64,000 bases of DNA from Amoebophrya sp. A120 (taxonomy: Eukaryota; Sar; Dinophyceae; Syndiniales; Amoebophryaceae), in contig CAJINV010000004.1 of NCBI GenBank assembly GCA_905178155.1, positions 466,969 through 530,968 on the forward strand, written 5' to 3'. The notes below the pieces were generated by a model. The model worked only from the letters and a program-made list of their open reading frames with translations, was not told where the DNA came from and did not search any database. Numbering within the stretch: the stretch's first letter is position 1; each line of letters starts with the position of its first letter. The position numbers and the translations under genes are program-made. Shown here piece after piece: positions 54,901 through 63,900 of the stretch.

Positions 54901-57900
54901 TGTGATGCTAGGTCATGCATTGCAGGCATCATGGGTTATGCAAAATATGCATAACAAACCTGGCACTCTTCCAGACCCAGACACTTTTGCACTTGATACA
55001 ACCTCGCGCAGCTAGACAACGCCTGGTCCCCTATCAAGAAGAAAAATCCCCCCTCCCCATATCAAAACGGAAATCTGTGATGCAGATTTGTGGTCACAAA
55101 TCAGCTTTGCCATGCTAGAACGGAAAAGATGCGGACTGTAGTGGTGGTTGGCGTGGGAAAGGGTTGCATCTTCAGCATGACAGGAGGCAGCTGGAAGCGG
55201 GAAACAGCATGACAAATTGCCTGCAAAGGAGGCCACAGCTGCGACTCTTGGCATTCTAGCATTACATACAAGTCGATTTGTGTACTCAAATACAGCAGCA
55301 CAAATTTGGTTTTCGATATGGCTATGGGGAAGGGGGATTTTTCCTTTCGATATCCCCTCTTGCAAACGGGCTGGACAGCAACATGACCAAGAAGCTCGTC
55401 GATTTGATCGACCAGAAAATCGCTGATGCGGGCATCACCGGGATCGATGTGTCCGACGTTGCGCCGGCACCAGCGCCAACGACAACGACCACCACAACCA
55501 CCACGATGGGGATCAATTTCAGGCAATTCGAGATTTACTTGACCATCAACGACACCATTGACCCGGACCAGCTGATTGTCGACCCGGATTTACTCGCCGC
55601 ACTGCAGCTGGGTGAGTTCAACTACTTAGTTGGGTCCGGGATGACGAATTTGACGCTATCTGACATCGTCAACCAAACGATGGAGATTTCGAAGCTGTCG
55701 AACCAAACAACGTTGATGCTCATCGAGGTCGCGAGAAAGAAGGGGAAGTTAGTCGCAAAAGTGATTTCCAAATTCGGAGTTCTGGGTTACCAGCCGACTT
55801 TGGATCTACTGGACCAGATTTGGGACGCGTCCGGGCTGTCGAATGTGCAACTGGAGGCGCTGAAAAATGAGGTGAAAGCGACCGTGACGAACGCTGCCAT
55901 TATGGATTGCAAATATGTCTGGGTCTGGAAGAATTGGAATTTGTGATGCTGTTTTTGGACTCGAAAAAAAATTGTATTGCATGACCAGCAAGAGGGGTGC
56001 AGTTTTTGCTACACGGACAGGGCATTTTTCATGCGGAAGGTGCATCAGGAAGCCCTCTAAAAGTCTGCGATGCTAGGTCAAGCATAACAGGCATCATGGG
56101 CCATGAGAAATATGCATGACAAATGTTGCACTCTTCCAGACGCAGACACTTTTGCAATCCATAGCCATTCCCGGCGTGCAATTCGGTCAAATCGCGTCGA
56201 TCGCGGCGCCAACAACGACGACATCGACGACGACAACCTCAACCACCACTACAACGACTTACGGAACGGAGTTACGGAGGTTCGATATTGACTTCACCGT
56301 GAACGATAACTACTACCCGATTAAGGGGGACATTCTGGATGAGCCGGATTTGATCGACGCCTTGTACGAAGCGTCTTTGGAATTCTTAACAAACAACGGC
56401 TTCGTCAACACCACCGGCACGACCGTATCAACTGCAAATATGTCTGGGTCTGGAAGATTCTAAACTTGTGATGCTGTCTCTGGATTCGAAAAAAATTTGT
56501 ATTGCTTGACCAGCAAGAGGACTCCAGTTTGTGCTGCGCGGAGAGGGCATTTTTCATGCGGGATAGGCATCGAGAAGTCCTCAAAAAATCTGTGATGCTA
56601 GGTCATGCATAACTGGCGTCATGGATCATGATGCAAAATATGCATGACAAACCTGCCAATCTTCCAGACCCAGACATATGTGCAATGCATAGACCGTCGG
56701 GTTGACCAACTTCACGCTTACCGACCGCTACACCGGGGCGCTGGCGAACACGAGCTATCTAGAGGCGGACGTGGTCTTTGGTATCACCGGCTCGGCCGCA
56801 ACCCAAACCTCTGCGGTCGCCGCGTGGAACCCGCAGAATTTAACCGCGAACGCAACCGCAGAGCTGATTGACTTGATCAAGGACAAGGTGGCTGCGACGG
56901 GCCTGATCGGGTTCGAAGTGGGGAAAATCGTGCCAGTGGCAACCCCGACCACGATATCAAATGTAAAAATGTCTGGGTCTGGAAGATTGGAACTTGTGAT
57001 GCTGCATTTGGATTGCAAAAAAATCTGTATTGCATGAGTAGCAAAGGGAATGTGATTTTTGCTACGCGAAGATGGCATTTGTAATGCGGAATAGGCATCA
57101 AGAAGGCCTCAAAAAATCTGTGATGCTAGGGCACGCATCACAGACATCAAGACTCATGCAAAACCTGCATCACAAATCTTGCATTCTTCCAGACCCAGAC
57201 ATTTTTACAGTTGATACACGACCACAACGACGACCACGACAGTGACCAGCACGACAACGACAGTGCTGAACACCACGACAACGACGACCACAACCCGTTT
57301 GTTTGAGGAGCGCGAATTTGAACTGTATTTAACGATTGACGATACGATCAACACAACGGCTATGGGAGTGTCAGGATTGAAATCGACAAAGTTGAAGTGA
57401 TTTGTCATGCATAAAATGGATGCCAGCTGTCACCCAGTTTTCAAATGGCGCATGACAAATTTGGGTAGAGCCATGCTGTTTGGGTAAGGAAGACGCCTTT
57501 TGCCATGCTGTTTGGGTAAGGAAGACGCCTTTTGCCATGCTGTTTGGGTAAGGAAGACGCCTTTTGCCATGCTACTTTACCAGCTCTGCTGCTACCCCTC
57601 AGCAGGCTTTCTAAAATCTGCCTCCCTTGCCAACTCTGCAAGACAGGCATTTTGTGTGTTGCATTTTATGCATCACAAACTATTTCAACTTTGACGATCT
57701 CAATCCTGACGCTTCCATAACGGCTTTAATGGTGGACCCGAACTTGCTGACCGCTCTGGTCGAGGGAACGTGGTCATTCTTCGATCTGGAGCAGACCAAC
57801 GTCACGATTGACATGTTCCAGGAGGAGAATATCCTGTGCAAAAGTATCGTACTCGTAGTAATCGCAATCATGCATTACAGATTTCCATCTCAAGGTAAAA

Positions 57901-60900
57901 CAGCATCACAAATTACATTTGTCACGCTGACCGAATTTGTAATGCGATTTCTACTTGTACGATGCTTTTGCAATGCATAGAGAATTTGATGATCTTATCT
58001 TCCACGAATCAAACAACAGTTGCGGCTGCGAACACTTCCAGTTCGTCTGTCTTGATGCTGGTGCAGGTGGCGAAGAAGAAGGGGAAACTGGTGCTGCAAC
58101 TGGTCTTCAACTTCAAGATCTACGCGGACACACCGACGCTGAACATCGTGGACTCGGTTTGGCTCGACGCTGGCTTGTCTGTGAACCAGGTTTCGAGCTT
58201 GAAGTACGAAATCACCGAAAGTGTAAACAACGCGGGGATCCAAGGGGTCCAGGTGGGGCAGATTTCCTCGGTTGCGGCCCCCACGACGAGCACAACGTAT
58301 GACAGTGGACAACTCCCCCTCCCTCTCATTTCTCATGCGAAATACCCAATCCACTCTTTGCCTCCTGGCACTGTTTGCGTGACAAGTTCTGGCAGCCCAA
58401 AGAGGACTACACTCCATTGCCAACCTGTCATGCAAAGCCGGCATTCTTGCTGATGCTTGTATTGCCGTTCATGCAATACAAATGAGGGGGAGCAGGGGGA
58501 TTAGTTGTGCACTGTCATACAACGAGCACGAGTACGACAAGTACCACGAGCACCACAACGACCACAACGGGCTTCCGGATTCGGCAGTTCGACATTGAAT
58601 TCACCGTGAACTTGACTGTCCATCCGAACAAGGAGGACTTGCTTTCGAACATCAAACTGCTCAAAGCATTATCTGAGGCCAGTGTCTATGCATTGCAAAT
58701 GTGTCTGGGTCTGGAAGGTTGCAACTTGTGACGCGCATTTCACAATACAGACAAATCTCTCATGCATAGGCAGCAAGAGACGTCCACTTTCTGTTACCAA
58801 AGTGGTGAATTTATCATGCGGAGTAAGCAATGCGGAAGCTTCTCGAAATCTGTGATGCTTGAGCTTCTATGACAGACATTCTGTGTCATGCAAAAGCAGC
58901 ATGACTCTTCCAGACCCAGACATCTTTGCAATGCATAGTGTCAACTACTTGAACGCCAATGGGTTTGACAACAGCACGGGGACGGGAAAGCTGATCAACC
59001 AAACGCTGGTGCAGATCGCCAACGCTTCGGCCGCCGCGATGGACCCGTTCTTGCAGACGACGGCAAAATTCGCCATTGTCGGTGACAATCAGACGGTGAT
59101 GTCTGTCGATGCAGCGTGGTCGCCGGGGGTTCTAAACGTGAACCAGACGAAGGATCTCGTCAACGCGGTGAACGCAACCGTGATTGTCGCGAACATCGCG
59201 GGTGTGAAAGTTGGGAAAGTCATTCCAAAAGCGGCCCCGACGACCACGACGACGAGCACCACGCCTGCAGAGACGACGACCACCACTTCGACCACAACAA
59301 CCACTTTGGGTCTGTACTACCGGCAGTTTGTGATCGACCTGACTATAGACGATAGTATCAACAAGACGGAGCTAGCGTCGGACCCGAATTTGCTGACCGC
59401 GTTCAGCCAGGCGAGTTGGGACTTCCTGATCGCGCAGGGCATGACAAATCTCGCCTACGCCCAGATTGAAAAGCAGTCGATCACGATTGTTTCCCAGTCG
59501 GGCAACTACACGACGAACACGTCTGCCGTGATTCTGTTGGAGTTATCCACCAAGCGGGTCAGGAGAGAATTTGTGGAAGTGGTTTCCAGCTTCGCGATTC
59601 GGGGAGACGCGACGCTGAAGCAGGAGCTGGACACGTACTGGAATCCGGTGACACTTTCTTCGAACGAGACGGATACTTTGCAGCAACTGCTCGATGACGC
59701 GGTTTACCTTGCGGGAATTGCGGGCGTGCAAGTAGGACAAATCACCCCGTTGCCCGCGCCGACGACGACCACAACCACGACAACCTCTACGACGACCACC
59801 ACCACGACGACGACGTTGGCGACAGAGACGAGAATCTTTGACATCGACTTCACGGTCGACCCCGGGGTGGATAAAGCTGCGCTACTGTCGAACAGCTCCG
59901 ACTTGCCACAGGCGGTGGCGCAGGGTGCGTTGGACTTTCTCACGGCTGCCGGATTTGTGAATTCCACCGGTGGTGCGGCGGAAGCAGCGGGCTTCGAGTT
60001 GTTACCGTTGAACAACAGCGCCGCTAGCAGTTCGGCGTACCTGGAGACGCAGGGAACGTTGAAATTGAAGGGAGACCCGACTGCGGTTAGTTCTATCGAA
60101 AGCTCCTGGACCGAGCCTCTGTCCGATACACAAACCAAACAGCTCCTTTTATCCTGAGTAAAAACGTACCCACACCAGAGTCAGGATGGGGATTTTGCAA
60201 CACAAACCTAGGGGTTTTGTGAGTCACGCATGACAAGTTGCAGGCTGTATTGTAGTGCAGTTTAGCAAGGGAAGCCGCATAACAAATCCACCTCCTCATC
60301 CTGTTCACAGCATCACAAATTCCAAAACACGATTGGAAATTGCTCTCATGGGGATGCGCATTACAAGTCTTCCTGTCTTTGCAAATCTGCATTACAACTC
60401 TGGTGTGGGTACGTTTTTACTCACGATACCTTTCCGCGATCAACGACACTGTGATAGCTTCCAACATTCCTATGGCGATCTCAACTGTTACATTCTCAAC
60501 TGTTACATGAACTTGTGATGCAAGAACTGGAAAAGTGCAAGGGGGAAGGTTGCACCTGTAGCATTACAAATTCCGCACAGATTTAAGTGCGGTTTGGGCC
60601 TTCGCAAATTTGTCATGCGGAGCAGCTTGATCGTGAGGATGATGATGCTGCTTTTGCATGACAAATTCATGTAACAGTTGAGAATGTAACAATTGAGAAT
60701 CCCATAATTCCTGGCGTGAAAGTCGGCCGGGTGGTGCCCAAAACGACGACCACCACAACGACATCCACCACCACGACCACGACGACTTTCGGTCTGTATC
60801 TCCGGCAGTTCGACATGGATTTAACGATCGACGACACCATCATCACCGACCAGAACGCCGTGCTCACCGATCCGGACGTTTTGAATGGGTTGATGACGGG

Positions 60901-63900
60901 TACGAAAAATTACCTGGTGAACGCGGGTCTAAACATCACGCTCGCGGACATCGAGGACCAGAAGTTAGAGCTCGCCACGAACAGTACCGGCACGCCCTAC
61001 GTCATGCTTTTGCATTTAGTTGCGAAAGCAAAGAAGGCGCATGCTGGTCGGAGGCAGCAGAAAGGGTTGCTCGAAGTCGTTTCCTCTTTCGGCGTCCGCG
61101 GGGACAACGCGACTAGGGACGGATTGAATACCTTGTGGGACCCGAGCGGGTTGTCGGTGAATCAATTACTGATTCTGAAAGACGCTCTGAACACTTCCTT
61201 CACGACACTGCAAATCCCGGGAGTTGTCATCGGAAAAATCGCGTCCATGCCGCAGCCGACAACCACAACGACGACCACCACGTCTATCCACAGCAAATTT
61301 TGTTCCGCACATGACTTTCCAGGGGCGCTGCTGCACGATCACAGAGCTCCTCTCTAACTCTATTTGGCATGACAAACTATCGGCTTGTTTCCATCGATTG
61401 GGACGATTTGTGATGCATTTTGCACATGTGCGGTACAGTTTGTGTTGCATAGCATCGATTGCAAGCAGGACGTTCAACATCGACTTTACGGTGTCAAAGA
61501 TTTTGATTCCGAATTCCGAAAACATCGTTAACTACCCGACTCTGATGGACGCGTTGTCGCAGGGTGTGGAAAAATACATGGAGGACGCGGGGGTGAATGA
61601 AACCTTCGCGGTGGAAAACATGACGCTGAACGTTACTTCTGTCACGAGCGGTGCCATGTCGAACACGGTGGCGACGAAAGCCGACTTCATCTTCGAAGCT
61701 GGCTCTGACACCGGTTTCGCCCAGATCGACTCCGTTTGGGCGGCGCAGTCGACCTTCGACCAGAACGAGACGGACAAACTCCTGGACGCCATCAAGCCGG
61801 AGGTTGCCGTCGCGGCGAACTGCGCCGGCATCACCGTCGGCTCTGTCGCGCCGGTGCCGCAGCCGACGACCACCACAACCACAACGACGACGACCACCAC
61901 AACAACCACGACGCTGCCGCTGATTCATCGAGAATTGGACCTGGATTTCACAGTGAAAAACGGCGTCAATATCACCGCTCTGCCGGAAAACGAAAACCTC
62001 GTCACTGCGTTATCCCAGGGAACCTGGAGCTTCCTGATTGCGGGGAACATGACAGGATTGCCCTTCGACCAGATCGAAAATGACGAATTCAAAGTGCAGT
62101 CGGTGGGGAACACCACCGCGGCAGAGACGATTGTTTCTATCATGTGGCGGTTCGGGGTCCGGTGTGATAGTGCTATGCAAGTCAAATTCGACCAGGCCTG
62201 GAACCCGGTGGGGTTGACGGCGAACGAGACGGCCTCTTACACGAAAAGGCTGAACGCGACGGTGTTCAATGCGGGGATTCAGGGCGTGCAAGTGGGGAAG
62301 ATCACGGCCGTCGCCGTCCCGCCCACAACAAGCACGACCACCACGACCACTATCACGCTTGGGGAGGTCGTTCGGGCGTTTGACTTGGATTTCACGGTGG
62401 ATTCGAACATCATCAGCGACAAAAACGACTTGCTGACCAACCAGGTCTTGCTCGATGCGCTGGCGAAGGGGTCCGCGGACTTCTTGAACAGCAACAACCT
62501 GGTGAACACCAGTGGCCTCGCGGAAATCCGGAACCAAACTTTGACCCTCCGCGCAGGCGCGAGTCAGAGTGGGGACTACCTCGAAACGGTGTCGCAGTTC
62601 ACCCTAGCGGGGGACAGCGCCACTCTCGGGTCGATGCCGGGCGCTTGGCCAGCGGGGACGCTGACGACCGCGTTGACCGAAGCGCTGCAACAAGCGATCA
62701 ACGCGACCGTGATTGCGGCGAACATTGCTGGCGTGAAGGTGGGGAAAATCGCGCCGCTACCGGCGCCGACCACGACCACCACGACGACGACGACAAGCAC
62801 CAGCACCACTACAACGACCACGACCACCACGACAGAAGCGTTAGCCCTCCGCGAGTTCGAGCTGAAGTTAACGGTTGACGACAGCTTGGATATCGACGAA
62901 ACCTTGAAGAACACCACGTTAGTTACTGCGGTCGCGAAAGGGTCGCTGGCATTCTTGGTGAACGCGGGGATGACGGAATTGAATTTCACCCAGATCGAGA
63001 ACCAAACGCTGACTTTGAAAACCGCGAATCCATTCTTGCTCCTAGAAAACGGCCACAGGGTTTCGAAGAAGGCCGTCTACGATGTTGTCTCGAAGTTCGG
63101 TGTGCGGGGTGACAGCCCAACGCTGACCGCCTTGGACATTGCGTGGGACCCGCAGGGGCTGAACAGTACAGAGTTGACGGATCTTTCCGACCGGATCAAA
63201 ACCGCGGTTCTTAACGCCGGGGTCTCCGGGGTGCAAGTCGGGGACATCACGCCCCTGCCTGCGCCGACGACCACCACGACCACAACCACGACAACCACCA
63301 GTACGACCACGACGACAACCACGATCGGAATCGCTTACCGCGAGTTCGATCTGGACTTCACGGTCGACTCGAACGTGATTGCGGACAAGAACACGCTCTT
63401 AACCGACCCGCAATTATTAGACGCGATTTCCGAGGGTAGTTTGGAGTTTATGAAGGCCAACGGGTTGGTGGTCACGACGGCGAACAACGGGTACAGTGCG
63501 CAGATCGAAAACCAAACTCTGAGCCTGAATCCGAGTTCCAGCAATACTATCGCTGGCTATCTGGAAACGGTGTCCAAGTTCGGCCTTCGTGGTGGGAACG
63601 ATTCGATTGCGAGTATGCCGACCGCCTGGCCGGAGCAGACGTTATCGGATGCGCAATTGGAGGAGTTGTCGAAAAAGATCAACGAGTCCATGATCGCCGC
63701 CAACATTGCCGGGGTGCAACTCGGCAAGATCGCGCCAAAACCCGCACCGACGACGACAACAACGACGACGACCACCACGTCGACCACCACGACGACCACG
63801 ACCACTTTCGGCATCGCGGAGAGGATTTTCGATCTCGATTTCACGATCGACTCCGCGCAAATCCCCGACAAGACCGCGCTGTTGACAAACCAAAACCTGA

